From: RSA11 sp036564135
Lineage (GTDB): Bacteria > Actinomycetota > Thermoleophilia > Solirubrobacterales > 70-9
Direction of reading: 5' to 3'
Length of the DNA: 26,081 nt
NCBI GenBank assembly: GCA_036564135.1
Contig: DATCLC010000032.1
Location: forward strand, 1-26,081
Made by a program: the position numbers and the translations under genes. Every line of letters begins with the position of its first letter. Within the stretch, counting starts at the first letter, position 1. Of this stretch, positions 14,918 to 21,612 are shown one piece after another. The notes below the pieces were generated by a model. That model was not told the origin of the DNA and ran no database searches. It saw only the letters and a list, made by a program, of their open reading frames with translations.

Positions 14918-14970
14918 CGCCCCCGGCACCCCAGCGCTCTATCGGCAGGAGCGCTGTGGGCGCCGGGGCG
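14918..14970. terminator. Long imperfect hairpin downstream of the first regulator
   Basis: CAGCGCTC (14932-14939) pairs with GAGCGCTG (14949-14956) across a nine-base loop. The stem continues outward for about a dozen more pairs, with one bulged T, one A-C mismatch and one extra C. No T tract follows on either strand. It lies between converging genes, so a terminator role for either is plausible. Confidence 0.5.
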
Positions 14971-14980
14971 ACCCCTGGCC

Positions 14981-15018
14981 GGGCGGCTCGGGCGCCCAGT
15001 CGCGCGCACGAGCCGCCC
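14981..15018. repeat. Perfect 10-bp inverted repeat
   Basis: GGGCGGCTCG (14981-14990) and CGAGCCGCCC (15009-15018) are perfect complements with an 18-base GC-rich loop. The repeat is part of the hairpin-rich stretch that ends just before the small membrane protein's stop codon. Confidence 0.6.
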
Positions 15019-15080
15019 GCCCCGCTGGGGGCGGCCGGCTCGCTTGGGGGCGGGGTGCACCGCTAGGGGCGCGGAGAGCG

Positions 15081-15389
15081 CTACGCGCGCCGGGCGCTCG
15101 CCACGGGGGAAGGGCGGGCGCCATGCCGCCGCGAGCGCCACAGGCCGGGGACGATCGCCAGCGCCAGGCCGACCATCGCGAGCCCCACGCCGAGCACGAT
15201 GACGGCGCCAAGATCCGTCGCCACGTTCAGCGCGCTCCCGGCGTCGGCCGCCCGTCCGCCGCGTGCCCCCGCTGCCATGGCCTCGCGGGCGCGCTCGCCC
15301 GCGGCGAACGCCGTGGCACAGAGCGCGAGCGTGACGGGCGTTGCGGCCGCGGCCGCGATCGCGAGCCGTTTGGCGAGGACCTCGGTCAT
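15081..15389 (-). CDS. Small two-helix membrane protein, unknown function
   Basis: ATG at 15389 opens 102 residues with high third-position GC, as expected of a real gene here. A first hydrophobic segment at about residues 7-30 (RLAIAAAAATPVTLALCATAFAA) could be a signal anchor. A 30-residue Ala/Gly/Arg linker follows. A second helix (LGAVIVLGVGLAMVGLALAI) runs at about 63-85, with a basic cytoplasmic-type tail (WRSRRHGAR). I do not recognise a family. The open frame extends further upstream as a shadow of the third regulator, and no clear ribosome-binding site precedes the ATG, so the start is uncertain. It lies between two NarL-type regulators and diverges from the one at 15628. Confidence 0.55.
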   Translation of the reverse strand: MTEVLAKRLAIAAAAATPVTLALCATAFAAGERAREAMAAGARGGRAADAGSALNVATDLGAVIVLGVGLAMVGLALAIVPGLWRSRRHGARPSPVASARRA

Positions 15390-15475
15390 GCGACTGGTCC
15401 GGCGGTCAACGACGATCGGCGCACAGGCTGCGGCATATCCCCGAGTCTCCCTCGCGCCGCGCTCGCAGAAAGGGG

Positions 15476-15500
15476 GAATGTGTGCCGGATCATTGGGTAC
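15476..15500 (+). promoter_or_regulatory. Possible sigma-B-type promoter of the third NarL-type regulator
   Basis: GAAT (15476-15479), 15 bases, then GGGTAC (15495-15500) fits GNNT-N14-16-GGGTAC. It is about 120-220 bases before the possible starts of the regulator at 15628. This is the second regulator of the cluster with this motif at allowed spacing. Confidence 0.4.
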
Positions 15501-15589
15501 CCCGGTGAGCGCCCTCACCATGCCGATCGGCGGCCCGTGCAACTTGGATGAGCTCTGAGGGGCCTGCAAGGGAGAAACTCGACCACCGG

Positions 15590-15605
15590 CGACCGGCACC
15601 GGTCG
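15590..15605. promoter_or_regulatory. 16-bp palindrome upstream of the third regulator
   Basis: CGACCGG-CA-CCGGTCG is a perfect inverted repeat with a two-base centre, lying between the GGGTAC motif and the start of the regulator. Its position and shape suit an operator, possibly for autoregulation. GC-rich palindromes also arise by chance in such DNA. Confidence 0.4.
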
Positions 15606-15627
15606 GCAATGTGGTAGGTCCGCGGCG

Positions 15628-16395
15628 GTGGAGGCCCGCGGCTCGCAACGAAGGCCGGCGCAAGCGGCCGACTCCAAAGGAGCGCACATCACGAGGGTCA
15701 CGAAAGCCAGTGGGCACACTGAGGTGCCGGTTGTCATCGCCGAGAGGGATGCGAAGCGGCGCGCGCGGCTTTCTGCCGGCCTCGCCGACCGTGAGTCCGT
15801 CGACGTCGTGGGACAGGCCGCGGACGCCGCCTCGGCCGTCGCGCTGGCCGCAGAGGCCGGGGGCGGCGTGGTCGTGATCGGCGCGGGGGTTCCACGCCCT
15901 GATCTGCTGACGGTGCTCGCGCGCCTGCGTGAGGAGACGCCCGAGATCGGCTGCCTCGTGGTCCGCGACGACCCCGAGGCCGAGGACAACGTGGAGCTCC
16001 TGCTCGCGGGCGCCGCTGGCCTGGTCGGCGCCGCCGAGCCTGTGGACGCGGTCGCGGACGCAATCGGGATGATCGCCCGCGGCGAGGCCGTGGTCGGCCC
16101 TCGCCTGCGTGCCACGCTGCTCAAGCGCTTTCAACGCGCCACCGCGTCGCGGCGCGGGATGCGGCCGCTTTTGGGACCGCTCTCGACCCGCGAATGGCAA
16201 GTGCTCGATCTGCTGCGCGCGGGCCTCAGCACGGACGAGACCGCCGAGCGACTCGGAATCGCCAGGACGACCGTGTACTCGCACCTGCGGAACATCGCCC
16301 GCAAGCTCGGCACCCGGACCCGCGACGAGGCGATCGCCTTCGCGGAGGAGCTGCGCCTGCGAGGGCGCCGTTCCCCCAGCCGCAACGGCGATTGA
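15628..16395 (+). CDS. NarL/LuxR-type regulator with fully degenerate receiver
   Basis: Up to 255 residues, with a receiver-like fold (about 33-150) and a LuxR helix-turn-helix (about 182-245: STREWQVLDLLRAGLSTDETAERLGIARTTVYSHLRNIARKLG). Almost all phosphorylation residues are gone. The phospho-site is Gly85 (VVVIGAGVP), the acidic pair is E39/D41, and the conserved Lys is absent (GLVGAAEP). Control must be phosphorylation-independent. The start is ambiguous. GTG 15628 opens the frame and GTG 15724 would begin right at the domain. An ideal AAAGGAG (15676-15682) sits five bases before an in-frame ATC at 15688, which would be a rare non-canonical start. It is convergent with the second Glu-type regulator, 19 bases apart. 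Confidence 0.87.
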   Translation: MEARGSQRRPAQAADSKGAHITRVTKASGHTEVPVVIAERDAKRRARLSAGLADRESVDVVGQAADAASAVALAAEAGGGVVVIGAGVPRPDLLTVLARLREETPEIGCLVVRDDPEAEDNVELLLAGAAGLVGAAEPVDAVADAIGMIARGEAVVGPRLRATLLKRFQRATASRRGMRPLLGPLSTREWQVLDLLRAGLSTDETAERLGIARTTVYSHLRNIARKLGTRTRDEAIAFAEELRLRGRRSPSRNGD

Positions 16396-16414
16396 GCACC
16401 CGAGCGCCGGCCGG

Positions 16415-17251
16415 CTAGCTCGCGCGCCGCCGGCCCGGGCGGCGAGCCGTCGCGTCGTGACGGGCCTCGCGGTCGCGCCGCGCCGGCAGGCGAGCCACGT
16501 TCGGCGGGGTGTCGAGCTCAGCGCTCAGCCCCGCGAGGGGGTCGCGCAGCTGCTTCGCGACCTCGATCGCGTCGCGGCGCGAGTGCACGCCCAGCTTGCG
16601 CAGCACGTTCTTCACGTGGCTGTAGATCGTCTCCTCGGCGAGGACCAGGGCCTCCGACATCTGGTGGGTGTCCATACCCTGGCTCATCAGGTCGAGGATC
16701 TCCCACTCGCGCTGCGTGAGCTTGCTCTTCACCGGCCGCATGCCGGCGCCGCCCTCGGGCAACACGCGCAGGCGCTCGATGAGCGACATCGTCGTCGTCG
16801 GCGAGATCACCGCCTGCCCTTGGAGGACGCGGTCGAGAGCGTTCAGGACCTCGTCGACCTCGGCGCTCTTGGAGAGGAAGCCAACCGCCCCGGCGGCCAG
16901 CGCCTCGAGCTGCTGCTCCTCGCTGTCCTCACGCGAGAAGATCAGCACCCTCGCGTCGGGCACCTCCTTCGCGATGCTGCGGGTCGCCGAGACACCATCG
17001 CCGTTCGCCAGCCCGAGCTCGATCAGGACGATCTCCGGCTTGTAGTAGCGACAGAGCTCGATCGCCTCGCGCTCGTTGTCTGCCTCCGCCGGGACCACGA
17101 AGCCCCGGTCGCTCTCCTGCAGCGCATCGCGAATCACCCGCCGCGCGAGCGGATCGGGGTCGACGATGATGACGCGCGGCCGCGAACCTCCTGTTCGCGT
17201 TTCGTCGGTGGCGGCCCCACCATCGGGTCCTGCCACGTCACGCTTGTCCAT
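16415..17251 (-). CDS. NarL/LuxR-type regulator with Asp-to-Glu phospho-site (paralogue)
   Basis: The start is ATG 17251, seven bases after GGAGGGAG, giving 278 residues. The receiver-like domain spans about 26-140 with D31/D33, S106 and K128 kept. The phospho-acceptor is Glu78 (KPEIVLIE), the same change as in the regulator at 13917. The LuxR domain follows at about 175-235 (LTQREWEILDLMSQGMDTHQMSEALVLAEETIYSHVKNVLRKLG). The linker motif LPEGGAGMRPVKS also matches its paralogue's LPEGGAGIRPVRS, so the two arose by duplication and the Glu predates it. The C-terminal ~35 residues are basic and Arg-rich. No kinase gene lies nearby. Confidence 0.93.
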   Translation of the reverse strand: MDKRDVAGPDGGAATDETRTGGSRPRVIIVDPDPLARRVIRDALQESDRGFVVPAEADNEREAIELCRYYKPEIVLIELGLANGDGVSATRSIAKEVPDARVLIFSREDSEEQQLEALAAGAVGFLSKSAEVDEVLNALDRVLQGQAVISPTTTMSLIERLRVLPEGGAGMRPVKSKLTQREWEILDLMSQGMDTHQMSEALVLAEETIYSHVKNVLRKLGVHSRRDAIEVAKQLRDPLAGLSAELDTPPNVARLPARRDREARHDATARRPGRRRAS

Positions 17252-17472
17252 ATGGACGCTCCCTCCGTTGCGGGCCAACTCCCTAGGCCCAGAGAGGTTC
17301 ACCCTACCGCAGATCGGGGCCGGTTAGTGAATGTTGTTACGAATCGGCCCACCGGGTGGGCATGTCTTTGCCATATGGGCAGGCGCCCCGTGCCTACCCC
17401 GGCGGCTGAGCGCGCTACCCGGCGGCCAGGCTCGGCGCCTTCGCCGGCTCGATGGGGAAGTTCTGGGTTGAA

Positions 17473-17544
17473 AGATCCGCCTCTCAGGCGCGCCCGTCCG
17501 CATGAGAGGCGGATCCGTAGGCCTGCGGGTTACAGATCCGCCTC
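17473..17544. repeat. Three-copy GATCCGCCTC element (two direct, one inverted)
   Basis: GATCCGCCTCTC (17474-17485) and GAGAGGCGGATC (17504-17515) are a perfect 12-bp inverted repeat with an 18-base loop. A third copy, AGATCCGCCTC (17534-17544), repeats the left arm in direct orientation including one flanking A. This could be a hairpin plus an operator, or a short dispersed palindromic element. Confidence 0.7.
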
Positions 17545-17580
17545 GCTCGTGCGGCCCCGCCTCCGCCACCCTCGCCGAGT

Positions 17581-17616
17581 GTGCGATCCCGTTGCCTATC
17601 CGCAACGTTTTCGCAC
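17581..17616. terminator. Interrupted hairpin after the transporter operon
   Basis: GTGCGA-TCC-CGTTGC (17581-17595) pairs with GCAACG-TTT-TCGCAC (17602-17616): two six-base stems around a 3x3 internal loop, with a six-base hairpin loop. It lies 37 bases beyond the stop codon of the operon's last gene and probably marks the transcript end. There is no T tract. Confidence 0.5.
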
Positions 17617-17652
17617 GGTCGTCGGGGCGGGTGTGGTGGAAGGGGGCGCCGT

Positions 17653-18477
17653 TCAGCTCGGCTGCAGCGCCTTGAAGCGCTTCATGTTCTCGATCATCGC
17701 GGTCTCCGTCGGCAGGCGCTCCATGCTCGAGGCGCCGAAGAAGCCGACGATGCCGGTCGTGCGCTCCAGGACGTAGGCGGCGTCCTCGGGCTCAGCGAGC
17801 GGGCCGCCGTGGCAGAGGACGATGATGTCGGGGTTGATCTTCACGGCCGCGTCGCGCATCGCCTGGATGCGCTCGACGCACTCATCGAGGGTGAGCGCTG
17901 TCTCGGCGCCGATCATGCCCTTCGTCGTGAGGCCCATGTGCGGGACGAGCACGTCGGCACCCGCCTTCGTCATCGCCTCGGCCGACTCGACGTCAAACAC
18001 ATAGGGGCAGGTGAGCAGGCCCATCTCCGCCGCGATCCGGATCATCTCGACCTCGCGGTCGTAGCCCATGCCGGTCTCCTCGAGGTTCTGGCGGAAGGTG
18101 CCGTCGATCAGGCCGACGGTCGGGAAGTTCTGCACGCCCGCAAAGCCCGCCTCCTTGACCTCGCGCAGGAAGTTCGGCATGAGGCGGAAGGGGTCGGTGC
18201 CGCAGACGCCGGCGAGCACCGGGGTGTCCTTCACGATCGGCAGGACCTCGCCCGCCATCTCCATAACGATCGCGTTCGCGTCCCCGTACGGCAGGAGCCC
18301 GGCGAGCGAGCCCCGGCCCGCCATCCGGTAGCGGCCCGAGTTGTAGATGATGATCAGGTCGGTGCCGCCCGCCTCGGCGCACTTCGCCGACAAGCCGGTA
18401 CCGGCCCCGGCGCCGATGATCACGCCGCCCGCGTCGAGCGTCGCGCGCAGCTTCGCCCTCGCCTCATCACCAGTCAT
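17653..18477 (-). CDS. TIM-barrel phosphoenolpyruvate hydrolase-family protein
   Basis: This 274-residue protein belongs to the family annotated as PEP hydrolase-like TIM barrels (IGPS-like). Typical segments are AGGVIIGAGAGTGLSAKCAEAGG near residue 16, DLIIIYNSGRYRMAGRGSLAGLLPYGDAN near 40-68, VLAGVCGTDPFR near 87, GVQNFPTVGLIDG near 113, VPHMGLTTKG near 178 and VLCHGGPLAEP near 220. The catalytic activity of this family is not established. It is the bacterial counterpart of the C-terminal half of plant Tm-1 proteins, whose N-terminal half matches the gene three bases upstream. It is the last of eight co-directional genes and likely acts on a substrate brought in by the linked transporter. 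Confidence 0.88.
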   Translation of the reverse strand: MTGDEARAKLRATLDAGGVIIGAGAGTGLSAKCAEAGGTDLIIIYNSGRYRMAGRGSLAGLLPYGDANAIVMEMAGEVLPIVKDTPVLAGVCGTDPFRLMPNFLREVKEAGFAGVQNFPTVGLIDGTFRQNLEETGMGYDREVEMIRIAAEMGLLTCPYVFDVESAEAMTKAGADVLVPHMGLTTKGMIGAETALTLDECVERIQAMRDAAVKINPDIIVLCHGGPLAEPEDAAYVLERTTGIVGFFGASSMERLPTETAMIENMKRFKALQPS

Positions 18478-18480
18478 TCC

Positions 18481-19698
18481 TCAAGCTCCCTCCTTCATGA
18501 ATTCATCGAGCTTCGCGACCATCGCCCGCGCGAACTCGGGGTCGTTCACGTGCATGTCGAGCTCGATGAGCTCGACGTTGTCGCCGACGCCCTTGCGCAG
18601 CTCCTCGAACAGCGCCGCGTCGGCCTCCGGGTCCCAGAAGGGCTGCCCCTCCGCATCGATCATCGAGACGCCCTTGAGCGGCACGAAGAGCGCGGTCGGC
18701 CCCTTGGCCGCGGACAGCTTGCGCGCGATCCGCCGGCCGAGTTCCGCGCACTCCTCCTTAGTCGTGCGCATCAGCGTCACCACCGGGTTGTGGACGTAGA
18801 GGTTGCGGCCCTCGAAGCGCTCGGGCACCGTCTCGCGCGGGCCGAAGTTGACCATGTCCAGCGCGCCCAGCGAAACCACCTGCGGGATGCCGAGCTTGCC
18901 GGCCATCTCCAGCCGGTCGGGGCCGGCGGACAGCACGCCGCCCACCAAATCGTCACAGAGCTCAGTCGTGGTGATGTCGAGCGCTGCCTTCAGGAAGCCG
19001 GACTCCATCAGCGACTCGAGGGACTGACCGCCGACACCCGTCGCGTGGAAGACCACGGGCTCGTACCCCCGCTTCTCGAGCTCCTCGCGCGCCACGGTCA
19101 CGCACGGCGTCGTGACGCCGAACATCGACACGCCGATCAGGGGGCGCTCCTCGGTGAGCTCCACGGGCTTCGCGTTCACCATGCCCGCCATCGCGCCCGC
19201 CGCGTTGGCGAGCACGCGCGCGGAGATCTGGTTGATCCCGGCGACGTCAGTAACCGACGGCATCATCGTGATGTCCCGCGCGCCCACGTACTCGCGCACG
19301 TCGCCCGCGGCCATCGTCGAGACCATCAGCTTCGGCACCCCCACCGGGAGCGACTGCATCGCCCGCGTTGCGATCGCAGTGTTGCCCGATCCGCCGGCGG
19401 CGAGCACGCCGTCGATCCGCCCCTCGTCGTGGAGGCGCTTCGTGAACGCGGCGGCCGCCTCGGCCATCGCGGTCACCGCGGCGCCGCGGTCACCGGCCTC
19501 CGCGAGCGCAGCGGGGTCCGCCCCGGTCGCGGCGCCCACCTCCTCGCGGGTGATGTCGGGCTCTACGCTGGGCGGCTCACGGGTGCCGACGTCGGCGAGC
19601 AGCACGTCCACGCCCGCCTCGCGCAGGCGGTCGCGCAAATACGCGTACTCCTCGCCTTTCGTGTCGAGCGTACCGATGAGGAGGACGGTGGGACTCAC
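18481..19698 (-). CDS. Tm-1-like ATP-binding domain protein (UPF0261)
   Basis: This 405-residue protein starts at GTG 19698, one base after GGTGGAGG-C, and overlaps the cupin stop by four bases (GTGA). It opens with TVLLIGTLDTKGEEYAYLRDRL, the family signature. GVLAAGGSGNTAIATRAMQSLP follows near residues 100-120, then LMVSTMAAGDVREYVGARDI and PSVTDVAGINQISARVLANAAGAM, and the second half has VSMFGVTTPCV and VFHATGVGGQSLESLM. Plant Tm-1 binds ATP through this domain and blocks tomato mosaic virus replication; the bacterial role is unknown. Pairing with the TIM-barrel protein matches the domain order of the plant fusion, so the two probably work as one complex. Confidence 0.92.
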   Translation of the reverse strand: MSPTVLLIGTLDTKGEEYAYLRDRLREAGVDVLLADVGTREPPSVEPDITREEVGAATGADPAALAEAGDRGAAVTAMAEAAAAFTKRLHDEGRIDGVLAAGGSGNTAIATRAMQSLPVGVPKLMVSTMAAGDVREYVGARDITMMPSVTDVAGINQISARVLANAAGAMAGMVNAKPVELTEERPLIGVSMFGVTTPCVTVAREELEKRGYEPVVFHATGVGGQSLESLMESGFLKAALDITTTELCDDLVGGVLSAGPDRLEMAGKLGIPQVVSLGALDMVNFGPRETVPERFEGRNLYVHNPVVTLMRTTKEECAELGRRIARKLSAAKGPTALFVPLKGVSMIDAEGQPFWDPEADAALFEELRKGVGDNVELIELDMHVNDPEFARAMVAKLDEFMKEGA

Positions 19699-20105
19699 GC
19701 CTCCACCTTCCACTCGGGACCGTCGCCCTCGCGGAAGTCGGGCAGGTCGCGCAGCACGCGCTCCGACCCGCCCGGGTTGTAGATGGCCAAGAGCCTGATC
19801 GGCTGCCACCCGGTGTTGATCGTGGCGTGGTACATGCCCTGCGGCACGTAGATCGTGTCTCCCGCCTTCACGTCGAACCAGTGCTCCCCGCCGTCGTCGA
19901 GCATCTGCTTGCCCTCGCCGGAGAGCACGTACAGGACCTCCTCGGCGTCCGGGTGGTTATGCCGCTCGTGCCCCTTGCCGGGGAGCAGCAGGACCTCTCC
20001 GAACGTGAGGGTCGCGCCCTCCGTGTTGTCGGGCGTCACGAGCCACTTGAGGACGCCCCAGTCGAGCGACTGGACGGGGCGGGACTTGGGATCGATCGCT
20101 TCCAT
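19695..20105 (-). CDS. Small single-domain cupin
   Basis: ATG 20105 follows AGAGGAGG by four bases and gives 136 residues. Both cupin motifs are intact. Motif 1 is GKGHERHNHPDAEEVLYVLSG with H-x-H and Glu metal ligands; motif 2 is GDTIYVPQGMYHATIN with the third His. It is therefore a metal-binding beta-barrel of isomerase, dioxygenase, decarboxylase or sensor type; which one is not readable. The start shares one base with the livF stop (TGATG), and the end overlaps the Tm-1-like start, placing it firmly inside the operon. It may be the first enzyme acting on the imported compound or a partner of the Tm-1-like protein. Confidence 0.9.
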   Translation of the reverse strand: MEAIDPKSRPVQSLDWGVLKWLVTPDNTEGATLTFGEVLLLPGKGHERHNHPDAEEVLYVLSGEGKQMLDDGGEHWFDVKAGDTIYVPQGMYHATINTGWQPIRLLAIYNPGGSERVLRDLPDFREGDGPEWKVEA

Positions 20106-20836
20106 CAGGCCTCCTCTGCCAGCGGTTCGACGCCCAGGTAGCGCCGCTGAGCGTCCGGGTCGTTCTCCAGCTCCTCCGCGGTCGTCTCGGCGGCGATCTG
20201 CCCGGCGACCATCACCAGGTGACGGTCGGCGAGCTCGGTGGCCACCGAGAGATTCTGCTCGACGAGCAGCACCGCGGTCCCCTCGGCCGACAGGCCCCTG
20301 ATCGCATCGATCAGGTCGTCGATCACGGCCGGGGCGAGACCCTCGGAGGGCTCGTCCATGATCAGGAGCTTCGGATCGAGCAACAGCGACCGCGCGATCG
20401 CGAGCATCTGCTGCTCGCCGCCCGAGAGCTGCATGGCGCCACTGCGCTTGCGCTCCGCGAGGCGGGGGAACAGCTCGAAGATCCGCTCTGTTGACCACCG
20501 CCCATTCCCGTTGCCACCGTTCGAGACCAGGCGGAGGTGCTCCTCCACGGTCAGCGACTGGAACAGACGCCGGCCCTGCGGCACGAACGCGAGCCCGGCG
20601 GCCGCGATCTTGTAGGGCGGCTTTCCGAGCAGCTCCTCACCGTGGAAGCGAATCGACCCGTCGACCTTCTGGAGCATGCCCATGATCGACAGGCAGAGGG
20701 TCGACTTGCCCATCCCGTTGCGGCCGATGATCGCGGTCGGCTCCGAGCCGATCTCGAAGCTCACGTCCTGGAGGACGTGAGCCGGCCCGTAGTAGGCGTT
20801 CAGGTTCTTGACTTCGAGGATCGCGTCAGGCGGCAT
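20105..20836 (-). CDS. livF: Branched-chain-type ABC transporter ATP-binding protein LivF
   Basis: This 243-residue ATPase has Walker A GRNGMGKST near residue 38, a Q-loop region with FVPQGRRLFQSLTVEEHL typical of LivF, signature LSGGEQQ near 137, Walker B LLIMDEPSEGLAP near 158 and the H-loop region near 187 (VLLVEQN, where LivF proteins have Gln-Asn in place of His). It powers import by the HAAT (hydrophobic amino acid) family together with LivG, LivM and LivH. The start overlaps the end of livG by 11 bases. A small Gly/Asn loop (SNGGNGNG) between Q-loop and signature is unusual but harmless. Confidence 0.95.
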   Translation of the reverse strand: MPPDAILEVKNLNAYYGPAHVLQDVSFEIGSEPTAIIGRNGMGKSTLCLSIMGMLQKVDGSIRFHGEELLGKPPYKIAAAGLAFVPQGRRLFQSLTVEEHLRLVSNGGNGNGRWSTERIFELFPRLAERKRSGAMQLSGGEQQMLAIARSLLLDPKLLIMDEPSEGLAPAVIDDLIDAIRGLSAEGTAVLLVEQNLSVATELADRHLVMVAGQIAAETTAEELENDPDAQRRYLGVEPLAEEA

Positions 20837-21599
20837 GACGACGCCCCAGGTAAAGGTCGTGGACTGTCTCGTTGGCGCGGATCTCGTCGGGCGTGCCCTC
20901 GGCGATCACCTGACCCTCGTACATCATCGTCACCCAGCTGGCGACCCGCAGGGCGACGTCCATGTCGTGCTCGATCAGGACCAGGGTGATGTCCGACGGA
21001 AGCCCCATCAAAAGCTCGGTGAGCCGCTGGCGCTCGGTGCGCGAGAGCCCCGCGGCGGGCTCGTCGAGGAGCATCAGCTTCGGCTCGGTGGCGCGCGCCA
21101 TCGCCACCTCGAGCTGGCGCTGCTCGCCGTGCGAGAGCTCGGCGACCTCGCGGTCGAGGACCTCCTCGAGGCCCATCTGGACCGCGATCTCGCGAGCGCG
21201 TTCGCGCATCTCCGAGTCCTCGCCGTTGATCACCGGGCGCAGGTGCCCGTCGCGCACGCCGAGGACGGCCAGATACACGTTGTCCTCGACGGTGAGCCCA
21301 CCGAACAGGCGCGACGTCTGAAACGTGCGCGCCAGCCCCATGCGGGCCCGCTTGCGAGCGGGCATCTCGCTCACGTCTACTCCGAACAGGTGAACGGTCC
21401 CCGACGTGGGCGGGAACTCGCCCGAGATCAGGTTGAAGAGCGTCGTCTTCCCCGCGCCGTTGGGGCCGAGGATTGCCCGGCGCTCCCCCGGCTTGATCTC
21501 GAGGTCGACTCCCCGCACCGCGTCGAGACCGCCGAAGCGCCGGCCGATCCCCTTCAGAGAGAGGATCGGCCGGGCGTCGGCTGTTGCCTTCTCAGGCAT
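20826..21599 (-). CDS. livG: Branched-chain-type ABC transporter ATP-binding protein LivG
   Basis: The start is ATG 21599, four bases after AAGGAG, giving 257 residues. Walker A is GPNGAGKTT near residue 45, followed by the LivG-type segment ARTFQTSRLFGGLTVEDNV, signature LSHGEQRQLEVAMA near 155, Walker B LMLLDEPAAGLS near 173 and IEHDMDVAL near 206 carrying the H-loop His. The LSHGEQ signature (H in place of the second G) is common in LivG. It pairs with LivF. The coding end overlaps livF, and the start lies 13 bases after the substrate-binding protein's stop. Confidence 0.95.
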   Translation of the reverse strand: MPEKATADARPILSLKGIGRRFGGLDAVRGVDLEIKPGERRAILGPNGAGKTTLFNLISGEFPPTSGTVHLFGVDVSEMPARKRARMGLARTFQTSRLFGGLTVEDNVYLAVLGVRDGHLRPVINGEDSEMRERAREIAVQMGLEEVLDREVAELSHGEQRQLEVAMARATEPKLMLLDEPAAGLSRTERQRLTELLMGLPSDITLVLIEHDMDVALRVASWVTMMYEGQVIAEGTPDEIRANETVHDLYLGRRHAA

Positions 21600-21612
21600 C
21601 GAACTCCTTCGA

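Larger units (their letters stand above)
14676..15080. other. Gene-free, hairpin-rich intergenic region
   Basis: I see no convincing coding frame in these 405 bases. From 14850 on the sequence is dense in inverted repeats. There is GCAGGC/GCCTGC around 14855-14868, a long interrupted stem at 14918-14970, a perfect 10-bp stem at 14981-15018, and CGCCCC/GGGGCG around 15018-15035. The region lies between the 3' ends of the first regulator and the small membrane protein gene, so part of it must terminate one or both transcripts. It could also be a structured RNA. Confidence 0.6.
17252..17652. other. Gene-free region between a regulator start and the transporter operon's end
   Basis: These 401 bases hold no convincing gene. 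They must contain the promoter of the regulator starting at 17251 and the end of the long minus-strand operon. Visible structure includes an AT-richer patch (about 17326-17345), three copies of an AGATCCGCCTC element (17473-17544) and an interrupted hairpin (17581-17616). Confidence 0.6.

Noticed and set aside
15390..16124. N-terminal extension of the small membrane protein through the third regulator
   Set aside because: The extra frame is antisense to the regulator and is Ser/Arg/Pro-rich noise; the membrane-protein-like part begins at ATG 15389.
17581..19782. Open plus-strand frame of about 730 codons opposite the PEP-hydrolase-like and Tm-1-like genes
   Set aside because: It is antisense to two clearly recognisable genes, its translation is low-complexity (Arg, His, Ala, Leu), and GC-rich DNA produces such stop-free shadows.
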